Both the position numbers and the translations under genes were made by a program. A stretch of DNA of 64,000 nucleotides from the NCBI RefSeq assembly GCF_014692675.1, contig NZ_JABFCZ010000018.1, positions 62,001 to 126,000 of the forward strand, read 5' to 3'. The DNA comes from Roseibium aggregatum (lineage in GTDB: Bacteria; Pseudomonadota; Alphaproteobacteria; Rhizobiales; Stappiaceae). The notes under the pieces were generated by a model that searched no databases, was not told the origin of the DNA, and saw only the letters and a list, made by a program, of their open reading frames with translations. Positions 45,559 to 55,735 of this stretch are shown in pieces. The first letter of the stretch is position 1; every line of letters begins with the position of its first letter.

Positions 45559-46098
45559 ATGCGGATTAAATTACTCGCCCTGTGCGGTAGCCTGCGCACC
45601 GGGTCCTCCAACAGGGCCTTGCTCGAAGCAGCCCGGCAGGTTCAGCCCGACAATATCGAAATTTCCATCTATGACGGTATCGCCGCCCTGCCGCATTTTT
45701 CACCGGATCTGGATGACAACGCGCTGTTGCCGGATGCCGCAAAAGTCTTGCGGCAAAGGGTCGAGGACGCCGACGGGCTCGTGATTTCCTGCCCGGAGTA
45801 CATGCACTGCCTGCCCGGCAGCTTCAAGAATGCGCTCGACTGGATGGTGGGAAGCGAAAAATTTCCCGGAAAAGCCGTGGCGCTCTTCCAGGCGACCTCC
45901 CGCCACGAACATGTTCCGGCCCTGTTGCGGGATGTCCTGAAGACCATGGCGGCCGATGTGGTGGAAGAGGCGAGTTTCGTGCTGCCGGCGACGACCAACC
46001 GGATCGAGGCAGATGGCCTTGCCGCCGATCCGGAGATTGCGGCCGCAATCAGGGACAAGCTGCAGTGTTTTGCCGGCCGTATCCGCAGCGGAATCTGA
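45559..46098 (+). CDS. NADPH-dependent FMN reductase-family protein
   Basis: 179 residues, flavodoxin-like. LALCGSLRTGSSNRALLEAA binds the FMN phosphate, and CPEYMHCLPGSFKNALDWMVG is the isoalloxazine loop. Family members reduce quinones, azo dyes, chromate or flavins; the true substrate is not evident. It lies alone, after pdxJ. Confidence 0.82.
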   Translation: MRIKLLALCGSLRTGSSNRALLEAARQVQPDNIEISIYDGIAALPHFSPDLDDNALLPDAAKVLRQRVEDADGLVISCPEYMHCLPGSFKNALDWMVGSEKFPGKAVALFQATSRHEHVPALLRDVLKTMAADVVEEASFVLPATTNRIEADGLAADPEIAAAIRDKLQCFAGRIRSGI

Positions 46099-46228
46099 CA
46101 GGGCAACGCGCGCCGCGGTTCGCACAGGAAGCCTCGGCGGGGTCTGCCCGAAGCAGATCGGGCCGCGGAAATTCCGCGACCCGATCCTCGGTGGCCTCCG
46201 TTATCGGGACTGTCGTGCACCAGATGGT

Positions 46229-46795
46229 TTATTGGGTCGGCCGCGCACCGGTGGATTGACGCGGCGAGGACTGCTCTTCCGCCTTCGCTGCATCCATTTT
46301 GCGCTTCTTCTCGAGCAGGGTCATGTAGACCGGCGCATTTTCCAGTTGCTCGGCCGAGGCGTTGAGCATCAGCTTGCTCTCACCGCCCAGGGTAAAGTCG
46401 TGCTGTATCCGGTCGGCAGGGATCGCAACCTGCTTGGCCCCGACGCCAAGGAAGCCGCCGACATCGATCACATAGGCGACAATCCGGCCCTCCGGGCTGA
46501 TTTCGAATGCGGAGACCTCGCCGAGCGTCTCCCCGTCCGGGCTCTCCACATCGTGTCCGATCAGGTCGGTGGAAAGAATGTTGCCTTTCGTCTGAGCCAT
46601 CACATACGGCGGGGACGATGTCGCCTGGGCTGCGTCGGCAGGCTTTGGAGCGTCCATCGGCGTTTCCACCGCCGGATCGAATGCTTCGCTCTTGGGCGGA
46701 AGCGGCTGCGACGGTGTCGTTGCCTGTTGGGCAAGGGCTGGACCGGCGGCCATTGCGGCCACGACAAGCCCGGCTGCAATCGTTCGGTACATCAT
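46229..46795 (-). CDS. Secreted PRC-barrel protein
   Basis: 188 residues with signal peptide IAAGLVVAAMAAGPALA, a Pro-rich linker, and a PRC-barrel (STDLIGHDVESPDGETLGEVSAFEISPEGRIVAYVIDVGGFLGVG). The C-terminus is charged. PRC barrels in the periplasm are thought to be structural or ligand-binding; no more can be said. A hairpin CGCCGCAC-N7-GTGCGGCG (46824-46846) lies just upstream of its start. Confidence 0.78.
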   Translation of the reverse strand: MMYRTIAAGLVVAAMAAGPALAQQATTPSQPLPPKSEAFDPAVETPMDAPKPADAAQATSSPPYVMAQTKGNILSTDLIGHDVESPDGETLGEVSAFEISPEGRIVAYVIDVGGFLGVGAKQVAIPADRIQHDFTLGGESKLMLNASAEQLENAPVYMTLLEKKRKMDAAKAEEQSSPRQSTGARPTQ

Positions 46796-46971
46796 GTCTA
46801 ACTCCCTTTTCAGTCACCCCCAACGCCGCACAAACCGAGTGCGGCGCGCCAGAAACACACGCAAAGGTAGTGATCAAACAGGGCGATTTTCGGGAGATAC
46901 GGATATAAAATTATTGAGTGAAATAAAGAACTTGGGAAGCACGCAGGTCACGCGCATAGCGCCGAACCTTG

Positions 46972-47745
46972 TCAATTTGATGATGCCGGGGGGCCGTAGA
47001 GCCTGACGATACCGGAAATATCGCCTGCCTGAAGACCATCGAAATCCTCGCTGTACTTGAAATACATCACCTCCCCCTTCCGTCCCGGATGATCCAGCCC
47101 GATCGCGTGGCCGATTTCGTGGGCGAAGGTGAACGACAGATCGTAGACCTTGAGGTCTCCGTCATGGCCGAGTTTCCAGGTCCGTTCCGGATTGATGCAG
47201 ATCGCCGATCTGGAGATAGGGGCGACCTGCGCGGTTGTTTCTCCGGACGGGCGCACGGCTTCCCTATCTTCGCTTCCCAGGCCGCGTTCACTGTTCCTTT
47301 CCCGAGAAACGGTTCGCGGCGCACCGGTTGCCTTGTGAACGTTCGTAAAGGCGTAGCCGCGCGGGACGGTCTGCGCTCCGATCACGATATTCGCCCTGTC
47401 GACAGCGTCGGTCTTTTCGAACACGACACCGCCCGCTTTTTCCCAAAGCCGGAACGCCGCCTCCGCGGCTGCGGTCATATCGGACACGGAAAGCCCCGAG
47501 CGAGCCGCAGCCGCGTCGAGCCGGTCCATGGATTTGCAATTGCGCGCGCTCTCATCCGTGATCGGACCGTCCGCATATGCATAAGTGATGAGGGCCGGCA
47601 TCCCGAGCTGCGGAGCGCCCCATTTCACAAATTGCCTGTCGAGTTTGAGCAGCTTGTAAGCCGCGCTTCCGGCCTGTGCGGCTTCACCCGGCATTATCCA
47701 GGCGGCGACAGCGCCCGCCAGAAGAAGGAGCGCCCGCGCCGTCAA
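46972..47745 (-). CDS. Secreted matrixin-type zinc metalloprotease
   Basis: 257 residues with signal peptide LLLLAGAVAAWIMPGEAAQA. The zinc site HEIGHAIGLDH and downstream Met-turn-like region GEVMYFKY define a matrixin/astacin-like metzincin. The segment between (residues 135-200) is low in complexity compared with the core. It probably cleaves extracellular or periplasmic protein. It is upstream of the PRC gene on the same strand, about 175 bp apart. Confidence 0.82.
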   Translation of the reverse strand: MTARALLLLAGAVAAWIMPGEAAQAGSAAYKLLKLDRQFVKWGAPQLGMPALITYAYADGPITDESARNCKSMDRLDAAAARSGLSVSDMTAAAEAAFRLWEKAGGVVFEKTDAVDRANIVIGAQTVPRGYAFTNVHKATGAPRTVSRERNSERGLGSEDREAVRPSGETTAQVAPISRSAICINPERTWKLGHDGDLKVYDLSFTFAHEIGHAIGLDHPGRKGEVMYFKYSEDFDGLQAGDISGIVRLYGPPASSN

Positions 47746-47931
47746 AACAGCCTGCTTTTCCGCTTGAGGAAGTCTTGCTTCTGTTCCGGCATGCCCGCGG
47801 TGCTTCTATCGCGCTTCAAGATTCGGCGAAAAGCTTTGCATCGATTGGCGCGCATGTAAAATCGGGAAGAACACCAAGGTGGATTTTCTGGTGGAACGAA
47901 CCGCGCGGCGATCTGCGCGCATTTGCCGGGT

Positions 47932-47949
47932 CTAGGGTCAGGACCCTAG
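47932..47949. repeat. Gene-end quasi-palindrome CTAGGGTCAGGACCCTAG, fullest copy
   Basis: Perfect 8-bp arms CTAGGGTC and GACCCTAG around AG. The TAG stop of the GGDEF-EAL gene (47946-47948 on the minus strand) is inside the right arm. This is the most complete of the copies in the window. Confidence 0.6.
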
Positions 47950-49928
47950 CCGGCGGCCTTCTCCCGGTCCCTGCCTGCGTCCTTGTCCTCGCGCACCAGC
48001 GGCAGCACGGAATGTTCCATGAGATAGGGCGCCATTTCCGAAAGAGGCATCGGCTCGCCGTAGTAGAAGCCCTGGAAATGATCGCAGGCAAGCGTCTCCA
48101 GAACAGCCGCCTGCTCCTTCGTTTCGATGCCCTCCGCGGTGACCTTCATGTCCAGCTTGTGGCCGAGCATGATGATCGTATCGAGGATTTCGCGCGACTT
48201 GCCGTCGCCCTGTCCGATTGACTGGACGAAGGACCGGTCGATCTTCAGCTTGTTGAAATTGAACTGCCATAGATAGCCCAGGCTCGAGTAGCCGGTGCCG
48301 AAATCGTCCATGGCGATGGTGACGCCGAGATCCCGGAGATCTTTCAGCTGCTGCGATGCGTTGTGCGACTGTTCGATCAGAAGGCTTTCCGTAACTTCCA
48401 GTTCCAGCCGGCGCGCCGCGAAGCCGTAGTCGGACAAGAATTGCGACACATGTTCGGTAAGCCTGCCGTCCTCGAACTGCCGCGTCGACAGGTTGACGGA
48501 GACGAACATGTGCTCCGGCCAATCCACCGCGGTCCTGATCGCCTGTTCCAGGACCCAGGTGCCGATCGGAATGATATCGCCGGTCTCCTCCGCAATCGGA
48601 ATGAACTCGCTTGGCGGGATGAAGGTGCCCTGGCCGTCCTGAAGCCGCAGCAGCGCTTCGAAGCCGACCACCCGGCTGCCGACAGGATCGATCAGGGGCT
48701 GGAAATAGAGTTCGAAACGGTCGGCGGAAAGCCCGCAGATGACGGCTTCCTCCACCAGCCTGCGCCGCGCGATCGTGTCCTCCAGGTCGGGCGTGAACAC
48801 GACGCATGTGTTCCGTCCGAGAAGTTTCGCCTGATAAAGCGCGATATCCGCCTTGTGCATGCGGTCTTCCAGGCCCAGTCCGCCGCCCTGTTCCAGATAG
48901 ACGCCCACGCTCAGATGGCCCGTGATCGCGATACCGTCGAGCCGGACCGGTTCGCTGACCGTTGTCCGTACCCCCTCGATCAGGTCGTAGAGTTCCTCAT
49001 CCGTACGATCGACCGCCAGAAGAACGAATTCGTCGCCGCCGATCCGGGCGGCAAGATCGGAAGGCCCCAGGTGACTGGAAATCGCATTGCCGACATGGCG
49101 CAGGAACTCGTCCCCGGTCTTGTGGCCGAACGTGTCATTGATCGCCTTGAACTTGTCGATGTCGATAAAGATGACCGCCGTCCGCGCCAGATCCAGTTTT
49201 CCATTCCGGCGGCGCTCCTCCGCCTGCTGGAAGAACGAGTTCCGGTTGTTCAGGCCGGTAATCTGATCGACCAGGGAGAGCATGCGAACCTTTTCGCCCG
49301 TGCGGACCTGCTGACGCATCTTGACGATGTAGGCAACGAAGGGGACCCCGAACATCAGCAGCAAGACCCCGCCCAGAACGAAGGCCAACTGAACGAAATT
49401 GGCGCGGAAAAGCGAGGCGACCTGGCTCTGGTCCAGATAGACCTCGACCACGCCGACGGCCTTTCCGTCAGCTCCCGGAACGGGAACATAGGCTTCGACG
49501 TAGAGGTCGGGCCGATTGGCTTTCTCCGTTCCGTCATTCACCTCGATCACCGCGGCACCGGTCTCCAGGACGCTTCGGGCATGTCCGTTGTGGTCGGCCT
49601 TCGCCCCCGGCTCGAGCGGCGTGCCGCGCTCATCCGAAATCAGGACCAGCCGGCCGTTGGCGTCGAACAGCTTGAAACGGAAGACGTCACCGACCTGCAC
49701 GGCCGTCTCGATCGTGGCGTTCTGGGCCTCGTCGGGAACGCCGGTCTGAAGAAGGGCGTCCAGATCGGGCATGGTGTGAGCGAGATAATCCGCCCAGTTT
49801 CGCGCCTTGCGTTCCGCATTGGCTGCGATGGCGCTGTCCACGGTGGATTTCAGCCCCGATTGCGCCGTCCAGAACATGGCGGCAGCAAAGGAAATCAGAA
49901 AACCAAAGACGATAGCGCCCCTGAACAT
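47946..49928 (-). CDS. Membrane GGDEF-EAL protein
   Basis: 660 residues. The N-terminal helix (GAIVFGFLISFAAAMFW), a periplasmic sensor of about 190 residues and a second helix (LAFVLGGVLLLMFGVPFVAYIV) are followed by GGDEF (IGGDEFVLL; no RxxD I-site, GPSD instead) and EAL (GFEALLRL, EVTES, MDDFGTGYSS) domains. Both catalytic motifs are intact, so it could make or degrade cyclic-di-GMP; the direction is not decidable. The ATG at 49928 has GGAGGAG ahead; the longer frame does not. Confidence 0.88.
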   Translation of the reverse strand: MFRGAIVFGFLISFAAAMFWTAQSGLKSTVDSAIAANAERKARNWADYLAHTMPDLDALLQTGVPDEAQNATIETAVQVGDVFRFKLFDANGRLVLISDERGTPLEPGAKADHNGHARSVLETGAAVIEVNDGTEKANRPDLYVEAYVPVPGADGKAVGVVEVYLDQSQVASLFRANFVQLAFVLGGVLLLMFGVPFVAYIVKMRQQVRTGEKVRMLSLVDQITGLNNRNSFFQQAEERRRNGKLDLARTAVIFIDIDKFKAINDTFGHKTGDEFLRHVGNAISSHLGPSDLAARIGGDEFVLLAVDRTDEELYDLIEGVRTTVSEPVRLDGIAITGHLSVGVYLEQGGGLGLEDRMHKADIALYQAKLLGRNTCVVFTPDLEDTIARRRLVEEAVICGLSADRFELYFQPLIDPVGSRVVGFEALLRLQDGQGTFIPPSEFIPIAEETGDIIPIGTWVLEQAIRTAVDWPEHMFVSVNLSTRQFEDGRLTEHVSQFLSDYGFAARRLELEVTESLLIEQSHNASQQLKDLRDLGVTIAMDDFGTGYSSLGYLWQFNFNKLKIDRSFVQSIGQGDGKSREILDTIIMLGHKLDMKVTAEGIETKEQAAVLETLACDHFQGFYYGEPMPLSEMAPYLMEHSVLPLVREDKDAGRDREKAAG

Positions 49929-50038
49929 GAAATTCGCTCCTCCACCCCACCAATTCTTGGGGGTATTGGCTAATATTTCGATAATTGAAAATAGAGAGAA
50001 GGAAATGCAGCAAAGAAAGGACGAGGGTATCCACGATC

Positions 50039-50069
50039 TTCCCGGACACGCGCAGGACATGTCCGGGAA
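50039..50069 (-). terminator. Stem-loop downstream of the nitrilase gene
   Basis: TTCCCGGACA (50039-50048) pairs perfectly with TGTCCGGGAA (50060-50069) around an 11-nt loop, 31 bp past the nitrilase stop. No T-run follows on the minus strand, so it may work with Rho or as an mRNA end. Confidence 0.5.
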
Positions 50070-50099
50070 ATTCTCAAATAGTCCGGAGGGCTTCTTCCT

Positions 50100-51143
50100 T
50101 CAGGCCGCTTCCTCGCTGCCTGCTGTTTCTTCGACTGCATCGGCTTCGACGGCAACAGCCGATGCTGGAATTTGCCGGTCGCCGCGATCCTGCAGGATCA
50201 CCCGGTCGCCCGGTGTCCGGTTTAACAGGAGCCGCGTGACGTCCGGACGGGAATAATGACCGGCGGGATCGGCAGCGGCCTTGGCGAGCGAGATCATGCC
50301 GAGATCGATATCCGCATAGACGAGCCCCTCCTCGTCCTCCGGCAGCGTTGCACTGATCAATTGCCCATCCGGCGCATAGATCTGGGCGAAGCCGCCGCCT
50401 GGAAGCAGCAGGTTTTTCTTCATCTCGTCCGTGCACAACTGTTCGATCATCTCCTGCGAGACCGTTGCGCAGGGCGCGATGACATAGCAGCCGCCCTCGA
50501 CCGCATAGATCCGGCTCGCCGCGTTGTTGACTTCCGCCCCCAGCGCATAGGCACCGCCCCTGTAGAGCGAAAAGCTCGGCCACGCGGCGATATGGATCTG
50601 CTCGTCCTGAGCATACATGGCGTATTTGGAAAGCGGTTGGAGATGCTCCCAGCAGCACAGCGCTCCGACCCGGCCGAGCGGTGTGTCATGAACGGCAAGG
50701 TCCGTGCCGTCGCCCTCGCCGAAGACTGTGCGTTCCACATGGGTCGGCTTCAGCTTGCGCCTCTGGGCGATGGTCGCGCCGTCCGCCCCGATGATCCACT
50801 GGCCCATGTAGAGGCTGCCGCCCTTGCGTTCCGACAGGCCCATGACGACCATGATGGAATTGTCCTTTGCCGCCTTCGACAGACGCTCGGCCTGGGGCGA
50901 CCCATAGGTCAGCGAATTGTCGAAATAGCGCTGCACGAACTGCATGCCCCAGGCGGGCGCATCCAGCCAGATGTGCCACGGGTAGCCGGGAAGAAAGGTT
51001 TCCGGAAAGGCGATCAGCTCCGCCCCGGCCCCGGCGGCCTCCTTGATCAGCCCGATACATTTGTCGACCGTTGCGTCGAGATCGAGAAAGACCGGCGATG
51101 CCTGGACGGCGGCGGCCTTGAATTTCGGATGTGTGACGGACAT
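50100..51143 (-). CDS. Nitrilase
   Basis: 347 residues. The catalytic triad is Glu48 (FPETFLPGYPW), Lys130 (RRKLKPTHVER) and Cys164 (ALCCWEHLQPLSKYAMYAQDE). The sequence resembles aliphatic/aromatic nitrilases rather than amidases, and hydrolyses nitriles to acid and ammonia. The C-terminal 40 residues are acidic and variable. The ATG at 51143 gives the family N-terminus; the longer frame adds 30 residues without similarity. The divergent AraC gene resembles a NitR arrangement. Confidence 0.9.
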   Translation of the reverse strand: MSVTHPKFKAAAVQASPVFLDLDATVDKCIGLIKEAAGAGAELIAFPETFLPGYPWHIWLDAPAWGMQFVQRYFDNSLTYGSPQAERLSKAAKDNSIMVVMGLSERKGGSLYMGQWIIGADGATIAQRRKLKPTHVERTVFGEGDGTDLAVHDTPLGRVGALCCWEHLQPLSKYAMYAQDEQIHIAAWPSFSLYRGGAYALGAEVNNAASRIYAVEGGCYVIAPCATVSQEMIEQLCTDEMKKNLLLPGGGFAQIYAPDGQLISATLPEDEEGLVYADIDLGMISLAKAAADPAGHYSRPDVTRLLLNRTPGDRVILQDRGDRQIPASAVAVEADAVEETAGSEEAA

Positions 51144-51298
51144 GTGCTTCCCCTCTGCTCGGCTTTTGATCCTGTCCAGAAATTGATCATATGCATCGGT
51201 TGAAAGCCGGCTTGTCTCAGCCACGCAGCACACTTGCTCCAGCGTTTCAATTCGCGCTTTTCAATGGACAGACCCGAGAGCTTTGCTAAGGTTTTTGG

Positions 51299-52285
51299 AT
51301 GGAGAGGCTTTGGTCGACAGATACGATCGTCGCAAAGGACCGTCTTTCCTACTGGGTCGACCTCGTTTGCGACACGTTTGTTCAGCTTGACTGCGATGCG
51401 CCGGACAACGGCGCCTCGTTTCGGGGAGAGATCGCTTGTGGCCGGCTCGCGACCCTCACCCTGTCCCAGGTCACCGCGACACCCCAATGGGTCCGGCGCA
51501 CGCCCGCCAAGATCGCCAGAACGAGCGAGGACTATTTTCTCGTCAGTCTCCAGGCGACCGGACGCGGCGTCGTGATCCAGGACGGACGAACGGCGGAGCT
51601 GAAACCGGGCGACTTCGCGCTTTACGATTCAACCAGGCCTTACGAACTCGTCTTCGACGGCGAGTTTCGCCAATACGTGCTGCAACTCCCCGGCACGGTC
51701 CTCCGCTCGCGCATGCAGGACACTGAGGCGCTCACCGCCCGCACGGTCGACGGCCGGTGCGGTGCGGGGCATCTGGTGAACAGCATGATCAATTCGCTCG
51801 TCCGCGACATGGAAAGCCTCGAACCGGCGTCGCTCACGGCCGTTGCAGAAAGCATGGAGAATATTCTGGTGGCCGGACTGTCGACGCTGGGCGGCACCCC
51901 TGCTCCGCAGCTGTCGGGCCTGACAGCCTTTCACCGCGATCAGATCAAGGCCCATGTCGCCACCCATCTGCGCGACCCGAACCTCTCTGTTGGAACGATT
52001 GCCCGTGCCTTGAAAATCTCACCCAGCACGATCCACCGTGCTTTTTCCAGCGAGGCCGTCTCACTCAATTCATGGATCTGGGGACAGCGGCTCGATGCCG
52101 CCAAACGCGATTTATGCGACCCGGCCCTTGCCCGACGCAGCGTGAGCGAGATCGCCTTCAGTTGGGGCTTCAACGACGCCGCCCATTTCAGCCGCGCCTT
52201 CCGCGCCCGCTTCGGCTGCACGCCCCGTGACCTGAGGGCGGCGTGCATGGCCGATTTTTCGCCCTCTTCCCGGCCAGGGCTCTAG
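51299..52285 (+). CDS. AraC-family regulator, probably of the nitrilase
   Basis: 328 residues. The N-terminal AraC-binding-like cupin (FLVSLQATGRGVVIQDGRTAELKPGDFALYDSTRPYEL) is followed by an HTH_18 pair (LSVGTIARALKISPSTIHRAFSSE, VSEIAFSWGFNDAAHFSRAFRARFGCTPRDLR). This is the NitR/FeaR-type layout. It is divergent from the nitrilase gene, 155 bp apart, and likely activates it on a nitrile inducer (inference). Confidence 0.85.
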   Translation: MERLWSTDTIVAKDRLSYWVDLVCDTFVQLDCDAPDNGASFRGEIACGRLATLTLSQVTATPQWVRRTPAKIARTSEDYFLVSLQATGRGVVIQDGRTAELKPGDFALYDSTRPYELVFDGEFRQYVLQLPGTVLRSRMQDTEALTARTVDGRCGAGHLVNSMINSLVRDMESLEPASLTAVAESMENILVAGLSTLGGTPAPQLSGLTAFHRDQIKAHVATHLRDPNLSVGTIARALKISPSTIHRAFSSEAVSLNSWIWGQRLDAAKRDLCDPALARRSVSEIAFSWGFNDAAHFSRAFRARFGCTPRDLRAACMADFSPSSRPGL

Positions 52286-52305
52286 ATCGCGGGCCTGCCA
52301 GGCCT

Positions 52306-53106
52306 TTAACCCGCCAGCCCTTCCCGCTTGGCCTGCTGATGCTGGTCCTCGACCAGCCCGAGCTTCCAGTAGCCGGAGATATAGGCATCGGCCTTATCGA
52401 TGCCGCGTCCGGTCTGCACCAGCAGGCGCAGCTCGCGGATGACGCCGCTTTCACCTGCAATGCAGGTCTGGATCCGGCCATCCGGAAATTCGAGGCCGCG
52501 AATGAAGTCGATCTGCGCCGCCGACGGCAGATGCGGGTCGTCCTGAACGAGCCAGTGGGTCTTGATGCCTTCAGGGATATCGATCTCCTGCCGGTCGTCT
52601 TCGGAATGGATCTCGAAGATGGCCACGCCCCTCGCCGTCTCCGGCATGGCCTCCAGCGTGGCGGCGGCAACGGGAAGCGCCGACATGTCGGCGGCCACCA
52701 GATACCAGTCGGCATAAAACTCCGTCAGCTTCACCGGCCCCGGCCCCATGAAGGCCAGGAAGTCGCCGGGCGCCGCGCTTTGGGCCCAGAGCGTCGCCGG
52801 TCCCTCGTCCCCGTGGGCGACGAAGTCGATATCCATTTCCAGGCTCTCAGGTCGGAACGAACGCACCGTGTAGGTCCGCACCGGATGGACCCGCTCCTTC
52901 GGCCGGCCTTCCGAATAGAGGGCGGAAAACGCCTCGAAACTTTCCCCCTCACGCGGAAAGGCGAGCTTGCAATGCGCCCCTTCCTGGCCTTCGGGAAAAT
53001 CGGCAAGGCCATCGCCGGTCAGCGTGACGCGGATCATGTGCGGCGTGAGGTAACGGGAGGATTTGACGGTCAGAATGCGGGGACTGCGTCTTTGCGGAGC
53101 GGCCAT
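52306..53106 (-). CDS. Siderophore-interacting (ViuB-like) ferric reductase protein
   Basis: 266 residues. The FAD domain (VRTYTVRSFRPESLEMDIDFVAHGDEGPATLWAQSAAPGD) and SIP NAD-binding domain (WYLVAADMSALPVAAATLEAM) are clear. It reduces ferric siderophores in the cytoplasm to release iron. A TGA-N9-TCA box lies 16-30 bp before its ATG, which fits iron control. It is divergent from a TetR gene. Confidence 0.88.
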   Translation of the reverse strand: MAAPQRRSPRILTVKSSRYLTPHMIRVTLTGDGLADFPEGQEGAHCKLAFPREGESFEAFSALYSEGRPKERVHPVRTYTVRSFRPESLEMDIDFVAHGDEGPATLWAQSAAPGDFLAFMGPGPVKLTEFYADWYLVAADMSALPVAAATLEAMPETARGVAIFEIHSEDDRQEIDIPEGIKTHWLVQDDPHLPSAAQIDFIRGLEFPDGRIQTCIAGESGVIRELRLLVQTGRGIDKADAYISGYWKLGLVEDQHQQAKREGLAG

Positions 53107-53121
53107 TGGATTTCCTAAACA

Positions 53122-53136
53122 TGAGTTATTTACTCA
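53122..53136. promoter_or_regulatory. RirA-type iron-responsive operator (TGA-N9-TCA)
   Basis: TGAGTTATTTACTCA, extended to perfect ATGAGT/ACTCAT arms at 53121-53137. The TGA-N9-TCA form is the iron-responsive operator of RirA in rhizobia. It lies 16 bp before the siderophore-interacting gene. Confidence 0.6.
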
Positions 53137-53259
53137 TATTTATATCCGGCATCTCCGTTTGAAAAGAGGCTCCTTGAAATCGGACAACAAGGCGCTTGCC
53201 CTCACCTCCCCAATTTCCCCCTTGACCTTCCTCTCTGGCTCCGTCATAACTCCCGAACC

Positions 53260-53273
53260 GTACCGTACGGTAC
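53260..53273. promoter_or_regulatory. Palindrome GTACCGTACGGTAC before the TetR gene
   Basis: Perfect 14-bp palindrome ending 21 bp before the TetR ATG, of the form bound by TetR-family dimers. It is a likely autoregulatory operator and may also act on the divergent siderophore-interacting gene. Confidence 0.6.
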
Positions 53274-53294
53274 AAACACTTTTCAGCAACTGCC

Positions 53295-53939
53295 ATGTCC
53301 ATGTCCGCCCACACCATCGACCCCGAGTTTGAAGACATCGCCTTCACGCCGCGCCAGGAAGCGGTGCTGGAGCACGCGTTGGCATTACTCGTCGGTGGGG
53401 GCGAAAAGGCGCTGACGACGGCGGGTCTGGCGCGGACCGCCAACTGCTCCAAGGAAAGCCTCTACAAGTGGTTCGGCGACCGGGACGGGCTGCTTGCCGC
53501 CGTCGTCGCCTATCAGGCAAACAAGGTGCATTTCCCGCCCGAAAGCGGCGCCACGGCGGACGCGGAAACCTTCCGCACCCATCTGGTCGCCTTCGCCACG
53601 GAACTGCTCGCGGTCCTGTTCGGCGAGACCTCGCTTGCGCTCAACCGGCTTTCCATCGGCCAGTCGAACCGGGACGACAACCGCCTCGGACGGCTGCTCC
53701 TGGTCCGCGGCAAGCACATGATCTCCGCCCGCGCGCGATCGCTGCTGGAGGCCGGTCGCCACCGCGGGCTGATCAAGTTCAACGACGCGGAAGAAGCCTA
53801 TCAGGTGCTCTACGGCCTGGCCGTGCGCGACGTTCATATCCGCCTGCTCCTCGGCGACACGCCCAGCGAAGCGGAACGCGACCTGGAAGCCCAGGCAAGG
53901 GTCGCGGTTGACAGGTTTTACCGGCTCTTCGGGGCCTGA
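53295..53939 (+). CDS. TetR-family transcriptional regulator
   Basis: 214 residues. The N-terminal HTH is LTTAGLARTANCSKESLYKWFGDRDGLLAAVVAYQANKV (about 41-79), of the AcrR/AefR type (C-terminal TetR_C_AefR-like domain). ATG at 53295; a second in-frame Met follows after one codon. It is divergent from the siderophore-interacting gene and precedes ilvC by about 100 bp. Confidence 0.85.
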   Translation: MSMSAHTIDPEFEDIAFTPRQEAVLEHALALLVGGGEKALTTAGLARTANCSKESLYKWFGDRDGLLAAVVAYQANKVHFPPESGATADAETFRTHLVAFATELLAVLFGETSLALNRLSIGQSNRDDNRLGRLLLVRGKHMISARARSLLEAGRHRGLIKFNDAEEAYQVLYGLAVRDVHIRLLLGDTPSEAERDLEAQARVAVDRFYRLFGA

Positions 53940-53971
53940 CCGGCGCCGGAAAGCCAACAACCACGGAATAA

Positions 53972-55057
<1,086 letters not shown>

Positions 55058-55081
55058 GCTTGCGGATTATCCGGCTTGCAG

Positions 55082-55107
55082 CGGCCCGCCTACCGGCGGG
55101 CCGTTTT
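55082..55107 (+). terminator. Rho-independent terminator after ilvC
   Basis: CGGCCCGCC pairs perfectly with GGCGGGCCG around TACC, followed by TTTT. It lies between ilvC and the convergent SRPBCC gene. Confidence 0.88.
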
Positions 55108-55123
55108 GCATTTCGATAGGCCG

Positions 55124-55585
55124 CTAGGCCTCCACCACCCGCCCCAGCGCGTCCAGCAGATCCCGGGTCCCGTCTTCGCGCATTTGCGGACCGTCGTAGC
55201 CGTCGAGGAAAGCGCCCTGTTCGGTGAATTTCAGCCGTGTGCCGCCCGGCACGTCGAACAGTTCGATCGTGGTCAGCGATGCGGAAACGTGCCGGCCGTC
55301 GGCGTCCATGTCATAGGCGTAGATGATCCGCTCATCCTCGACGATGTCCAGATAGATCGAATCGAACCGGTAGGAATGGCTGTGATCGTGAAACTCCACG
55401 ACGCCGTGGCTGTGTTCGCGCCCTCCGATGCGGAAGTCCATCGACGCGGCAGAGGTGCCGTCCGGACCGCCGAACCATTTCCGTTTCTTGTCGAAATCGG
55501 CAAAGGCTTCGAAAAGCAGCCTTCTGGACGCCCTGTAGGTCCGCTCCAAAGTGAACATGGCATGGACAACACCGCGTTCGGTCAT
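55124..55585 (-). CDS. SRPBCC/AHSA1-type protein
   Basis: 153 residues. FTLERTYRASRRLLFEAFADFDKKRKWFGGPDG is the AHSA1 N-terminus, DFRIGGREHSHGVVEFHDH the central sheet, and TRLKFTEQGAFLDGYDG...GTRDLLDALGRVV the C-terminal helix. The helix-grip fold binds hydrophobic ligands; a specific role is not evident. The ATG at 55585 has GGAGGG ahead. Confidence 0.82.
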   Translation of the reverse strand: MTERGVVHAMFTLERTYRASRRLLFEAFADFDKKRKWFGGPDGTSAASMDFRIGGREHSHGVVEFHDHSHSYRFDSIYLDIVEDERIIYAYDMDADGRHVSASLTTIELFDVPGGTRLKFTEQGAFLDGYDGPQMREDGTRDLLDALGRVVEA

Positions 55586-55735
55586 GTTCCCTCCTCCGTT
55601 CGATCCCGTTGCATCCGATCGGGAAAGCCTCCGGGCGCTTCGGGACGCCTCTCCTGATCCGCCGTCACGCCGGTGCATCCCGACCTTGCCGGTTCATTGC
55701 CTGCCGCGACCGGACCCTGCGGACCCGGAAAAAGC

